Below are positions 31,574 to 41,205 of a stretch of DNA of 64,000 nucleotides, one piece after another. Location of the stretch: assembly GCA_963820315.1 (NCBI GenBank), contig CAWFZK010000038.1, positions 1 through 64,000 of the forward strand. Direction: 5' to 3'. Made by a program: the position numbers and the translations under genes. Every line of letters starts with the position of its first letter. The stretch's first letter is position 1. The notes under the pieces were generated by a model that searched no databases, was not told where the DNA came from, and was given only the letters and a program-made list of their open reading frames with translations. The stretch comes from JACVRW01 sp963820315. Its GTDB lineage: Bacteria > Actinomycetota > Thermoleophilia > Solirubrobacterales > Thermoleophilaceae.

Positions 31574-32449
31574 TCACACGCCCGCGGCGGTCGTCACCGG
31601 TGCGCGCCCGGCCGAGCCGAACGCCCGGATGTGGCGCTCGGCCATCTCCTTGACCGCCGCGCGGACGTGCGCGAGCAGCGACGGCGGGTCGTGCTTGCCG
31701 GGGTTGGCCTCGAGGTACTCCCGGTGGGACTCGACGAACGCGATCTTCAGGGCCGTCGAGATGTTGACCTTGGCGCAGCCGCGCGAGATGAGGTCGTTGA
31801 ACTGCTCGTCGGAGAGCCCGGTCCCGCCGTGCAGGACCATCGGGATCGGATGCAGCGCCACGAGCTCTGTCACGCGCTCGGGCATCAGGTGCGGCGCTGC
31901 CTTGTAGAGGCCGTGCGCCGTGCCGATCGCGGGTGCGAACGAGTAGACGCCCGTGGCGGCTATGAACTCCGCGGACACCTCGACGGGATGCACGTCGCCG
32001 CCCTCCTCGGAGCCGATGTCATCCTCGACGCCGACCACGCTCTCGATCTCGCCCTCGACCTGCGCGCCGTGGCCTTCGGCCTCCGCCACGACCTCGATCG
32101 TCTGGCGTGTGTTCTCGGCGACGTCGAGCTCCGAGCCGTCGAACAGCACCGAGTTCCAGCCCGTCCGCAGGCAGGTCGAGATCCATTCGCGGTCGGGACA
32201 GTGGTCGAGGTGCAGGGTCACGGGCACGGGCACCGCGTCGGCACGCGCGCGCCACATGGCGTAGAAGGCGTCCGCGCCGATCGACTTGACCGTCTTCAGC
32301 GACGTCTGAACGATCAGCGGCGCCTCCAGTTCGGTGGCCGCGGCGAGCACGGCCTCGAGCGTCAGGTCGTCGACGACGTTGATCGCCGCGACCCCGTAAC
32401 GCTCGGCGAACGCGCGGTCAAGGATCTCGCGGGCGGGGACGACCGGCAT
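31574..32449 (-). CDS. Class II (zinc) fructose-bisphosphate-type aldolase
   Basis: 291 residues from ATG at 32449 (AGGAG 8 bases upstream). Zinc and catalytic residues: TLHLDHCPD, VEGEIESVVGVEDD, AIGTAHGLYK, PMVLHGGTGLSDEQFNDLIS, CAKVNISTALK. It resembles FbaA/GatY/KbaY enzymes, which use dihydroxyacetone phosphate. First gene of the four-gene set, only 4 bases before the HAD gene. The exact substrate (fructose-, tagatose- or another ketose phosphate) cannot be told. Confidence 0.85.
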   Translation of the reverse strand: MPVVPAREILDRAFAERYGVAAINVVDDLTLEAVLAAATELEAPLIVQTSLKTVKSIGADAFYAMWRARADAVPVPVTLHLDHCPDREWISTCLRTGWNSVLFDGSELDVAENTRQTIEVVAEAEGHGAQVEGEIESVVGVEDDIGSEEGGDVHPVEVSAEFIAATGVYSFAPAIGTAHGLYKAAPHLMPERVTELVALHPIPMVLHGGTGLSDEQFNDLISRGCAKVNISTALKIAFVESHREYLEANPGKHDPPSLLAHVRAAVKEMAERHIRAFGSAGRAPVTTAAGV

Positions 32450-32566
32450 CGGAGCAGCTCTCCTTTGAGCGGATTTTCCGGGCCGTTGCCGATGCAACGA
32501 CTGCCAGCCCGAAGCTAGCCGGAACGACCCCTTAGGTCAAGGACCGAACCATCGGCTGAACGGGAG

Positions 32567-32600
32567 GGGGAGCGCCGGGCAGGGGGTCCCGGCGCTCCCC
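32567..32600 (-). terminator. Strong hairpin between aldolase operon and MFS gene
   Basis: GGGGAGCGCCGGG (32567-32579) pairs perfectly with CCCGGCGCTCCCC (32588-32600), loop 8. It lies 11 bases past the MFS stop and is therefore probably its terminator. Confidence 0.7.
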
Positions 32601-32610
32601 ACAAGTGCGG

Positions 32611-34077
32611 TCAGGCCGCGGCCGCCGCCGCCGGAACGTCGCCGCGGCGGGCCGCCTCGGCGTGCTCGCGGCTGTCCTTCGACGAGATCAGCGTCGCCGC
32701 CAGGATCGCGCCGAGCAGCGCCATGCCGGCGCCGATCAGGAACGCGTCCTGGAAGCCCGCGGTCAGCGACACGAGCGGGTTGCGCTCGCCCGAGGCGATC
32801 GAGTCGTCCGTGGTCGCCGTGGCCACCGCTGCGAGGACCGCCAGCCCGAGCGCGCCGCCGACCTGCTGCGAGGTGTTGATCAGCCCCGATGCGAGACCGG
32901 CCTCGTCCGGCTTGATGCCCGTGACCGCGGCGATCGTCGTCGGCACGAATGCCAGGCCGAGCCCGATCGCCGCGAGCAGCGACGGGAACAGGATGTCGCC
33001 GACGTAGCTCCCGCCCGGAGCGCTCACCTGAGCGAACCAGACAAGGCCGGCGGTGACGAACAGCATTCCGGCGATCAACGTCAGCTTGAAGCCGATGCGC
33101 GTGACGAGCGCGGACGCAACGCCGGCCGAGATGATGATCGTGCCGGCCAGCGGCAGGTATGCGAGCCCGGCCTTGAGCGGCTCGTAGCCCAGCACCTGCT
33201 GCATGTAGAGCGAGATGAAGAAGAACATCGAGAACAGCGACATGCCGAGCAGCAGCCCCACGACGTTCGCGCCGCGCAGCGTGCGCTGCTTGAAGATCGA
33301 GAACGGCACCAGCGGATGGCGGGTGCGCAGCTCGATCACGACGAAGAGCGCCAGCAACGCGAGCGACACGGCACCGAGGCCGAGCGTCTGCGTCGAGGCC
33401 CAGCCGGCGTCGTTCGCGTCGACGAGGGTGTAGACGAGCAGCGCTAGGCCGGCCGTGACCGACACGGCGCCCGCGATGTCGAACGACCCGCGCGAGGTGT
33501 CGCGGCTCTCGCCGAGGAGGCGCGGCGCGATGAGCGCCGCGGCGATGCCGATCGGCACGTTCACGAACAGGACCCACTCCCAGCCGAGACCGTCGGTGAG
33601 AATGCCGCCGAGCAGCACGCCGGCCGCCCCGCCGGAGCCGGCGACGGCGCCCCAGACGCCGAGCGCCTTGTTGCGCTCCGCGCCCTCGCGGAAGGTGGTG
33701 GTGACGATCGCGAGCGCCGCCGGTGAGATCAGCGCAGCGCCGAGGCCCTGGACCGCTCGCGCGACGATCAGCCAGATGTCGCTCTGAGCAAGCCCGCCCG
33801 CGAGCGAAGCGAGTGCGAACAGCCACATGCCGTAGATGAACATGCGGCGGCGGCCGAGCAGGTCTGCAAGACGACCGCCGAGCAGCAGGAAGCCGCCGAA
33901 GAAGAGGGTGTAAGAGTTGATGACCCAGGACAGATCACCCTGGGCGAAATCGAGCTCGCGGCCGATCGACGGCAGCGCCACGTTGACAATGGATGCGTCG
34001 AGCACGACCACGAACTGCGCCATCGCCAGGAGGGCGAGGGCGAGGTTCTTGTCTCGGGGGGAATCGGTGGGACTCAC
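32611..34077 (-). CDS. MFS multidrug exporter, DHA2 (EmrB/QacA) family
   Basis: 488 residues with about 14 membrane helices. N-terminal signature VVLDASIVNVALPSIGRELD, motif A GGRLADLLGRRRMFIYG, motif C-like GSGGAAGVLLGGILTDGLGW. The Ala-rich C-terminus (DVPAAAAAA) is cytoplasmic. Drug/H+ antiport is expected; substrate unknown. Divergent from a TetR gene with two operators between, the usual arrangement for efflux control. Confidence 0.88.
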   Translation of the reverse strand: MSPTDSPRDKNLALALLAMAQFVVVLDASIVNVALPSIGRELDFAQGDLSWVINSYTLFFGGFLLLGGRLADLLGRRRMFIYGMWLFALASLAGGLAQSDIWLIVARAVQGLGAALISPAALAIVTTTFREGAERNKALGVWGAVAGSGGAAGVLLGGILTDGLGWEWVLFVNVPIGIAAALIAPRLLGESRDTSRGSFDIAGAVSVTAGLALLVYTLVDANDAGWASTQTLGLGAVSLALLALFVVIELRTRHPLVPFSIFKQRTLRGANVVGLLLGMSLFSMFFFISLYMQQVLGYEPLKAGLAYLPLAGTIIISAGVASALVTRIGFKLTLIAGMLFVTAGLVWFAQVSAPGGSYVGDILFPSLLAAIGLGLAFVPTTIAAVTGIKPDEAGLASGLINTSQQVGGALGLAVLAAVATATTDDSIASGERNPLVSLTAGFQDAFLIGAGMALLGAILAATLISSKDSREHAEAARRGDVPAAAAAA

Positions 34078-34113
34078 GGACTTTCTCCTACGGGGGCGAA
34101 TGTAAACGGAACA

Positions 34114-34152
34114 GGAACTCCGGTTCCGTGTACAATACGGAATCTAGGTTCC
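34114..34152. promoter_or_regulatory. Two TetR operators between MFS exporter and tetR
   Basis: GGAACTCCGGTTCC (34114-34127) and GGAATCTAGGTTCC (34139-34152) are near-perfect palindromes with the same arms, 25 bases apart centre to centre; the second is extended to ACGGAA/TTCCGT. They cover both promoters. Confidence 0.65.
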
Positions 34153-34184
34153 GTTTGTCAACCCCAGGAGTTAGGATCTCGTCA

Positions 34185-34799
34185 ATGGCCACGAGGGAAG
34201 CGGTCGAACCGGCAGTCGCTGGCATGCGCGCGGACGCGCGCCGCAATCGTGAGCGCATCCTCGACGCCGCCCGGGCTACCTTCAGCGAGCACGGCAGCGA
34301 GGCGCAGATGGACGAGATCGCCCGCCGCGCCGGCGTCGGTGTCGGCACGCTCTACCGCCACTTCCCGACGAAGGACGTGCTCGTCGGCGAGCTCGTGCGC
34401 ATCAAGCTGACCGACTTCGCGCTGCGCGCGCGGGCGAAGTTCGAGGAGGACGAGCGACCCTGGGAGTCGTTTGCCGACCTGCTCCGCGAGCAGGCCGAGA
34501 TCGCCGCCCGGGACGCCGCCCAGCAGCGCATGATCTTCGCGTTTTCGCACAAAGCGCTCGAGGAGGCCCGGCCCACGATCGCCGAGCTGACCGCGGCCAA
34601 CCAGGCGCTCATCGACCGCGCCAAGGCCGCCGGAGTCGTCCGCGAGGACCTCGTTGTCGACGACGTTCGCGTGCTCATGTGCGGGCTCGGCAGCATCATG
34701 GCCGCGGACGCCCTGGGCGTCATGCCGTACGACTGGCGCAGGCACCTGGAGTTCGTGCTCGCGGGCATGCGAGTCGGCTGTCCTGACAGCGGCTCGTAG
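34185..34799 (+). CDS. TetR family regulator of the adjacent exporter
   Basis: 204 residues from ATG at 34185 (CAGGAG at 34166-34170 region). HTH: RERILDAARATFSEHGSEAQ, MDEIARRAGVGVGTLYRHFP, TKDVLVGELV. The C-terminal domain is the common SBI-type ligand domain. Expected to repress itself and the MFS gene until a drug-like ligand binds. Confidence 0.85.
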   Translation: MATREAVEPAVAGMRADARRNRERILDAARATFSEHGSEAQMDEIARRAGVGVGTLYRHFPTKDVLVGELVRIKLTDFALRARAKFEEDERPWESFADLLREQAEIAARDAAQQRMIFAFSHKALEEARPTIAELTAANQALIDRAKAAGVVREDLVVDDVRVLMCGLGSIMAADALGVMPYDWRRHLEFVLAGMRVGCPDSGS

Positions 34800-34813
34800 C
34801 TACAGTCCCGCCG

Positions 34814-36340
34814 GTGCGCCGCCTCCCCGCAGTCCTGGCTCTGCTCGCGTGCGCGCTCGTCGTGACGCTGGCCGCCTGCGGCGGCGAAGAGGAGGACACC
34901 ACCGCGCTCGGCAGCACGCTCGCCTACCTGCCCCAGCAGTCGCCCTTCGCGGTCGCGATCGACACGAACCTCGACAGCGACCAGTACAAGGCGGTCGACT
35001 CGATCCTCGGCAGGTTCCCGCTCGACGCGCCGTCGGTGAAGGAGCTGCTGCGCGATCAGCTCACGGGCGACGACTCGAGCGTCGACTTCGAGGAGGACGT
35101 CGAGCCGATCCTCGGCAACCCGTTCGTGATCGGCGCGACGGACGTAGCCAGCTTCCTGAACAGCGACGAGACCCAGGATTTCGTCGCCGCCATCAAGGCG
35201 AAGGACAAGGACGCGCTCGACAACCTGATCGAGAAGACGGATCCGCGGGAGGTCGGCGAGGTGGCCGGCGCAACCAAGTACGAGGACGGCGGCACGTCCT
35301 TCGCCGTCAAGGACGACGTGGTCGTGTTCGCCGGCTCGAGCGAGCGGCTCGACCAGGCGCTCGAGCGCGCCGATGGTGGCGAGCATCTCGACGAGGACTC
35401 CTTCAACGCCGCTCTCGAGGGCCTGCCCGGGAACGCTGCGGCGCGGATCTACTCCGATCTCCAGGCGCTGATCGACTCCGATCCGGGCGGCGAGCAGGCG
35501 CGCAAGGTCGACTGGGTCGCAGCGCTGCGCACGCTCGGCATGACGGCGAGCGCGCAGGAGGACCGGCTCGAGCTCCAGCTGAACGTGCGCACCGACGCCG
35601 AAGGGCTCAGCGACGAAGATCTGCCGATCGCCGCCGGTGACGAGGCACCGCCCGTCCTCGCGCGCGATGGCGAGGTGGGCCTCGGGATCCGCAACCCGGC
35701 CCAGATCGTCCGCTTCGCGGAGGCCGCGGGGCAGGCCGTCAACCCGAGCGGCTTCGGCGACTACGCGCAGGCCAAGCAGACGCTCGACTCGCGGCTCGGC
35801 ATCTCGATCGACGACGACCTGATCGGCCAGCTCAGCGGGGACCTCGCCGCGAGCATCGCGCCCGACGGGGGCTTCGGCGTGCGTGCCGAGGTGGAGCGCC
35901 CCGAGGCGCTCACCCGCACCCTCGCGAAGGTGGCGGACGCGCTTCCCAGCTTCGCCGAGGGCGCCGGCTTCGGAGAGGTGACGATCGATAAGCCTTCCGG
36001 CGGCGAGGGCGTCTACACGCTGACCCAGGCCGACGGCGACGACGTCGCCTTCGGGGTCGTCGACGGCGTGCTCGTGGTGGCGGACGATCCGGCCGAGGCT
36101 GAGGAGCTGGCCGCCGAGGAGCCCGAGCCTGTTGACGGCGCCGAGGGCGCCGTGGCGATGCGCTCAGACGCGGAGCAGCTCGCCAACGCGGTGATCGAGG
36201 AGTTCGGCCCGGCGCTCGGGCTGAGCGGCTTCAACGCCCTGGGCGCGCAGCTCTTCACCGACCGCCTCGAGGTGCTCAGCGGCTCGCTCTCGGCGAGCAC
36301 CGACGGGCTGCGCGGCCGGCTGGCGCTCTCCGTCGACTAG
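34814..36340 (+). CDS. DUF3352-like surface lipoprotein
   Basis: 508 residues from GTG at 34814. The signal peptide ends in lipobox LAAC (VTLAACGGEEEDT). Mature part: two similar halves with alternating beta/alpha segments (TLAYLPQQSPFAVAIDTNLD; FAVKDDVVVFAGSSERLDQA; VAFGVVDGVLVVADDPAEAE), as in DUF3352 proteins. Very acidic. Function unknown; probably on the outer face of the membrane. Convergent with the M23 peptidase, one base apart. Confidence 0.7.
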   Translation: MRRLPAVLALLACALVVTLAACGGEEEDTTALGSTLAYLPQQSPFAVAIDTNLDSDQYKAVDSILGRFPLDAPSVKELLRDQLTGDDSSVDFEEDVEPILGNPFVIGATDVASFLNSDETQDFVAAIKAKDKDALDNLIEKTDPREVGEVAGATKYEDGGTSFAVKDDVVVFAGSSERLDQALERADGGEHLDEDSFNAALEGLPGNAAARIYSDLQALIDSDPGGEQARKVDWVAALRTLGMTASAQEDRLELQLNVRTDAEGLSDEDLPIAAGDEAPPVLARDGEVGLGIRNPAQIVRFAEAAGQAVNPSGFGDYAQAKQTLDSRLGISIDDDLIGQLSGDLAASIAPDGGFGVRAEVERPEALTRTLAKVADALPSFAEGAGFGEVTIDKPSGGEGVYTLTQADGDDVAFGVVDGVLVVADDPAEAEELAAEEPEPVDGAEGAVAMRSDAEQLANAVIEEFGPALGLSGFNALGAQLFTDRLEVLSGSLSASTDGLRGRLALSVD

Positions 36341-36341
36341 C

Positions 36342-37037
36342 TCAGGCGGCCCACTGCTGCAGGAGCGGCAGCGGGTCGATCGGCTCGCCCCCGTCGTACC
36401 AGCCGCCCACCCAGATCTCGAAGTGGAGGTGGGGGCCGCTCGAGCTGCCCGTGTTGCCGACCTGGGCGAGCGGCTGACCGGCCGTCACGTGCTGACCGGC
36501 GGTGACCACGATCGAATCCTTGCGGAGGTGCATGAAGACGTAGTCGCGGTCCTCATCGTCGCCGTCGAGCACGATGTACCAGCCGGCGCCGCTCTTCTGG
36601 AAGCGCACGAACTCGACGAGCCCGGCCCAGGGCGCCACCACCGGCGTGCCCTCGGCCGCGACCACGTCCTGGCCCTGATGGCGGTGGCCGCTGCGCTTCG
36701 CCCCGAAGCGCGCGTCCGCGCCGCCGAGCGAGTAGCTGCCGCTGACCGGGAAGTGATGGGCCGACTCGCCGGCCGGGGCCGGGGCGCCGGCCGCCGGCGG
36801 CGCCGGGACGCGCCTGCGCTTCTTGCGCTTGGGCGCCGCTCGGCGGCGCGCGGACTTGCGCTTCACGGCCGGTCGTGTGCCGACGGCCGTGCCGCCACTC
36901 GGAGCGGCGATGCTGTTCGCGCTTGGAGCCACCGCTCCGCCGCTCTCCGAGGCGCCCGCCGCGGGCGCGCCGAGGCAGCCGAGGGCGAGTGCCGCAAGGC
37001 CGGCCAGGAGGGTGAGGCGAAGGCGCACCGTGAGCAT
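36342..37037 (-). CDS. M23 family metallopeptidase (LytM domain)
   Basis: 231 residues: signal peptide (LTLLAGLAALALGCLGAPAA), a Lys/Arg-rich linker (KRKSARRRAAPKRKKRRR), then the LytM domain from about residue 95. Zinc ligands are present: HRHQGQD (first His and Asp) and HLHFEIW (HxH). It should cleave peptidoglycan cross-bridges outside the cell. The basic linker may bind wall polymers. Confidence 0.85.
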   Translation of the reverse strand: MLTVRLRLTLLAGLAALALGCLGAPAAGASESGGAVAPSANSIAAPSGGTAVGTRPAVKRKSARRRAAPKRKKRRRVPAPPAAGAPAPAGESAHHFPVSGSYSLGGADARFGAKRSGHRHQGQDVVAAEGTPVVAPWAGLVEFVRFQKSGAGWYIVLDGDDEDRDYVFMHLRKDSIVVTAGQHVTAGQPLAQVGNTGSSSGPHLHFEIWVGGWYDGGEPIDPLPLLQQWAA

Positions 37038-37116
37038 CGCATCGGGATGTTGCGGTGCCCCTTTAGATCTGGGAAGGAATTCCTGCTCGCTGCAACGGAA
37101 CCTGCAGCGGCCGCGC

Positions 37117-39388
37117 TCAGCTCGCGGCCATGCGCGAGAGCATCTCGATCGCGCCGCGCTTGTTGAGCGGCTCGTTCAGATTCCCGCACTTCGGCGACTG
37201 CACGCACGACGGGCAGCCCGACTGGCAGGGGCACTCCGAGATCAGCCGCAGCGCGTCGCCCACGAGCCCCTCGAAGCGCTCGTAGCCCGCGCGCGTGATG
37301 CCCACTCCGCCCGGATGGCCGTCGTAGATGAAGATCGTCGCGCGCCCGGTCTGGTGGTGGAAGGCGGTCGACAGCCCGCCGATGTCCCAGCGGTCGCACA
37401 TGGCGATCAGGGGCAGCACGGCGATCTGGCCGTGCTCGGCCGCGTGCAGGGAGCCCTGCAGGACGTCGAGCGGGAACTCGTCGCGCAGCAGGGCGTCGGG
37501 CAGCTCGTACCAGAGCGCCTGCGTCACGAAGTCCTGCTCGGGCATGTCGAGCGCGAGCAGGTCGAGGACGGACTGGTCGGCGACGCGCTTCTTCTGGTAC
37601 GCGACGACCTGCTCCGTCACCGAAACGATCCCGAACGAGAGCTCGACGCCGCAGGTCTGGCGGTGCTCGCGCACCTGCTCGATGTAGGTCTCCGACTCCT
37701 TCTTCGGCTGCGTGTACCAGTCGCCCTGGAACGGGCGCACTACGCGCCCGGCGCTGGCGGAGGTCGAGGTCCTCGACCTCGTAGGCGGCGCCCATGTGCA
37801 GGTACACCGCGCCCGCGTGGACCGAGGACGGCGCGCGCGAGCTCTCGACGTTGCCGATCACCTCGCCGCCGCTCGCCTCGACGATCGCAACGGAGTCGGG
37901 TGAGGCCGAGCGCAGCGCGATGCGCGCCGCCGGGTAGCCCTCGCCGCGTGGCAGGTAGCGGCCGCCGCGCTCGCGCAGGCGCCCCTGCTTGACGAGCCGC
38001 TCCGCGTGCTCCTCCCAGCGCGGGCCGAACACGTCCGCGTCCTCGGGCGTCAGCGGCAGCTCGTAGGCCGCCGCCTCGAGATGGGCGAGGTGGATCTCCT
38101 CGGACTCGTGGTCGAGGATCGCCTGCTCGACCGGCCGCCCGAGGAACTCGTCGGGGTGGCGGCAGAAAAACTGGTCGAGGGCGTCCTCGCCGGCGACGTA
38201 CATCGCGAGCCCCGTGTCGCGGCGCCCGGCGCGCCCCCACATCTGGCGCAGGCTCGCCACGGTGCCCGGGAAGGTCACGCACAGGGCGGCGTCGAGGTCG
38301 CCGACGTCGATGCCGAGCTCGAGCGCGTTGGTCGCCACCACGGCGAGCAGGTCGCCCTCGGACAGGCGCTGCTCGATCTCGCGCCGCTGCGCCGGGGTGT
38401 AGCCGGCCCGGTAGGGCGCGATGCGCTCGGCCAGGTCGCTGCGACCCGCCTCCTCGAGCCGCGCCCGCGCGAAGCGCTGGATCAGCTCGACGCCGCGGCG
38501 CGAGTTCAGGAAGCAGATCGTCCGCACCTCGCGCTCGACGAGCTCGGCGAGCAGCGTGGCTGCCTCCGACAGCGAGGAGGCGCGCCGGCCGAGCCGCTCG
38601 TCGACGAGCGGTGGGTTCCACATTGCGATCTGGCGCTCTGCCCGCGGGGCGCCGTCGCGGTCGACGAGCTCGAGCTCGAGCCCGGTCAGGCGCTCGGCGA
38701 GCTCGAGCGGGTTGGCGATCGTCGCGCTCGCGAGCACGAAGCGCGGCTCGGCTCCATACGCGCGCGCGAGCCGGCGCAGGCGGCGCAGCACGTTGGCGAC
38801 GTGCGAGCCGAACACGCCGCGGTAGACATGCGCCTCGTCGACCACGACCCAGGCGAGGTTGGCGAGCACATCGCCCCAGGAGCGGTGGTTGGGCAGGACG
38901 CCCACGTGCAGCATGTCCGGATTCGTGAGCACGAGGTTCGAGCGCTGGCGGATCTGGCGGCGCTCCTCCCGCGGCGTGTCGCCGTCGTAGATCGCGTGGC
39001 GGAGGTAGCGCCCGCCGAGGCGGGCGAGCGCGCGGGCCTGGTCCTGTGCGAGCGCCTTGGTCGGATAGAGGTAGAAGGCGCGCGCGGCCAGGTCGGTCGC
39101 GAGCGTGTCGAGCACGGGCAGGTTGAACGCGAGCGACTTGCCGCTCGCGGTGCCTGTCGTGACGATCGCGTGGCCCCGGCGAGCGGCTTCGAACGCGTCC
39201 GCCTGGTGGGCCCAGAGCGCCTCGATTCCCACCTTCGCGAGACCCTCGCGCACGGCCGGATGGAGGTCGTCCGGCAGCGGCTCGGCGAGGCCCGCCTGCG
39301 GGCGTTCGATCGACGTCGCGACGAGCTCCTCGTCGCGCCCGGTCTCGAGAACAGCTTCCCAGGGGTACGACGTCCCGACTCGGCCCAC
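37117..39388 (-). CDS. MrfA-like DEAD/DEAH helicase with zinc-binding C-terminus (DUF1998), one frameshift
   Basis: About 756 residues after correction. RecA1: ALWAHQADAFEAARRGHAIV, Walker A TGTASGKSLAFNLPV, DEAH box VVVDEAHVYRGVFGSH, motif III LASATIANP; RecA2: TICFLNSRRGVELIQRFARA and GRAGRRDTGLAMYV. Near 37,745 a one-base shift separates LDLRQRRA from VVRPFQGDWYTQPKKES; the end has four cysteines CPCQSGCPSCVQSPKCGN. MrfA-type helicases repair DNA crosslinks. The start is uncertain: GTG at 39388 is used here; an ATG at 39445 would overlap the divergent gpgS start. Confidence 0.8.
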
Positions 39389-39443
39389 GGACTGCCATAG
39401 TACGGACCGACCCCCGCCGGCCCCAGTGGGCAGCAGACCCCCC

Positions 39444-40394
39444 ATGAGCGTCCACCACACAGACTGGAACCGAGGGCGTTCCTTCGAGTCGGCCGATTTC
39501 GAGCGCGCCGATCTCGCCCGCCGGCGCGCCGCCGTCTCGGTCTGCGTCCCGACGCTCAACGAGGCCGGCTCGATCGCGCGCACGCTGGCGCCGCTCCTCG
39601 AGCTGCTCGGGCGGGGCCTCGTCGATCAGGTGGCGGTCGTCGACAGCGGCTCGACCGACGGCACGCAGGCGATCGTCGAGAAGCTCGGCGCCGAGCTTCA
39701 TGACGCCCGCGTGCTCGTGCCCGGAACGGGTCCGCTACTCGGCAAGGGCGACGCGCTCTGGCGCGCCCAGGCGATTCTCACCGGCGACATCGTCTGCTTC
39801 GTCGACGCCGACTCGGAGGACTTCGGCGAGCACTTCGTGACGGGGCTCGCGGGACCGCTGCTGCGCATCCCCGAGGTGCAGTTCGTCAAGGCGCTCTACC
39901 GCCGGCCCTTCAAGGTCGGCGACGTGCAGATGCCGAGCGGCGGCGGCCGCGTGACGGAGCTGAGCGCTCGCCCGCTCCTGAACGCGTTCTATCCGGAGCT
40001 CGCGGTGTTCGGCCAGCCGCTCGCGGGCGAGATCGCCGTGCGCCGCGGGCTCCTCCTGCAGCTCCCGTTCGACACCCGCTACGCGATCGAGACGGGCATG
40101 CTGATCGACGCGTGGTGGCGGGTCGGGCTCGAAGGCATGGCGCAGGTCAACCTGGGCACGCGCCAGAACCGCCACCGCCCGCTCGCCGAGCTCACTCCGA
40201 TGGCCGCGACCGTGCTGCAGTCCGTGCTCATGCGCCTGCGCCGCGACGGCCGGCTGACCGGAACGACCTCGGCGCGCCTGCTCATCGATCCGCTGGCGGG
40301 CGACGAGGGCGCCGACGTCCGCGTCGTGCAGCGCCCGCCGTTCGCATCGCTCGTCGTGAGCGAGGCGGAGACCCGGGCGAGCGCCGTCGAGTAG
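39444..40394 (+). CDS. gpgS: Glucosyl-3-phosphoglycerate synthase (GT81)
   Basis: 316 residues. SVCVPTLNEAGSIARTLAPL, DSGSTDGTQAIVEKLGA, GPLLGKGDALWRA, DXD region CFVDADSEDFGEHF, and PSGGGRVTELSARPLLNAFY are all typical of GpgS/MpgS. It transfers glucose from an NDP-glucose to 3-phosphoglycerate, first step of glucosylglycerate synthesis, a compatible solute or polysaccharide precursor. The next gene, a HAD phosphatase, begins at the very next base after the stop. Confidence 0.9.
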   Translation: MSVHHTDWNRGRSFESADFERADLARRRAAVSVCVPTLNEAGSIARTLAPLLELLGRGLVDQVAVVDSGSTDGTQAIVEKLGAELHDARVLVPGTGPLLGKGDALWRAQAILTGDIVCFVDADSEDFGEHFVTGLAGPLLRIPEVQFVKALYRRPFKVGDVQMPSGGGRVTELSARPLLNAFYPELAVFGQPLAGEIAVRRGLLLQLPFDTRYAIETGMLIDAWWRVGLEGMAQVNLGTRQNRHRPLAELTPMAATVLQSVLMRLRRDGRLTGTTSARLLIDPLAGDEGADVRVVQRPPFASLVVSEAETRASAVE

Positions 40395-41168
40395 ATGGCG
40401 ATCCGCTGCGTCTACACCGACCTCGACGGCACGATGCTGGGGAGCGGCGGCTCCCTGTTCAGGACCGCGGACGGACAGTTCACGCTGCTCGTCGCGCGGG
40501 CGCTCGAGGCCTGCCATCGCGCCGGCGCGGAGGTCGTGATCACCTCCGGGCGACGCCGCGTGCAGGTGATGGAGGACGCCCGCCTGATCGGGCAGAGCTC
40601 GTACATCTTCGAGGTCGGCACCGGCATGGCCATCGACGGCGAGGTGACATTTCTCACCGGCGATCTGCAGCCCCGCGAGGACGCCAGCATCCACGCGCAG
40701 ATCGGCGCCTCCGGTGCGCCCGACCTGCTGCTGCGTCACTACGGCGACCGGCTCGACCCGCACCTGCCCTTTGCGATGGATCGCGAGGTCTCGCATCTGT
40801 TTCGCGGCGACGTCGACGCCGGGGAAGCGAACAGGCTGCTGGCGGACGCGGGCCACGGGGACCTGCGGCTCGTCGACAACGGCTGGATCGCGCCGGACAC
40901 ACACGGCTTTCACCTGATCCCCGCCGGTGCCTCGAAGGCGAACGCCGTGGCGGCGCACATGCGCGCCCGCGGCTACCCGCTCGAGCAGTGCATCGGCGTG
41001 GGCGACTCGCTCGAGGACCTCGAGCTCGCCCCTGTGGTCGGCCGCATGTTCCTCGTCGGCAACTCGCTCGCCGACGGCTCGGCGCACCCGAACGTCGAGC
41101 GCACGGAGGGGGCGATGAGCGAGGGCTTCTACGAGGCCGTGATCCGCGCGCTGGCCGAGGCGCGCTGA
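40395..41168 (+). CDS. gpgP: HAD-IIB phosphatase, glucosyl-3-phosphoglycerate phosphatase
   Basis: 257 residues. Motif I YTDLDGTMLGSGG, motif II ITSGRRR, cap domain, motif III Lys in GASKANAVAAH, motif IV GVGDSLEDLELAP. It resembles mannosyl-3-phosphoglycerate phosphatase (MpgP) rather than the histidine-phosphatase GpgP of mycobacteria. Start codon directly follows the gpgS stop, so it should remove the phosphate from glucosyl-3-phosphoglycerate to give glucosylglycerate. Confidence 0.8.
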   Translation: MAIRCVYTDLDGTMLGSGGSLFRTADGQFTLLVARALEACHRAGAEVVITSGRRRVQVMEDARLIGQSSYIFEVGTGMAIDGEVTFLTGDLQPREDASIHAQIGASGAPDLLLRHYGDRLDPHLPFAMDREVSHLFRGDVDAGEANRLLADAGHGDLRLVDNGWIAPDTHGFHLIPAGASKANAVAAHMRARGYPLEQCIGVGDSLEDLELAPVVGRMFLVGNSLADGSAHPNVERTEGAMSEGFYEAVIRALAEAR

Positions 41169-41205
41169 CTTCTTGCGCAGAGTGGCGTCAGCTCGTGACA
41201 GACAT

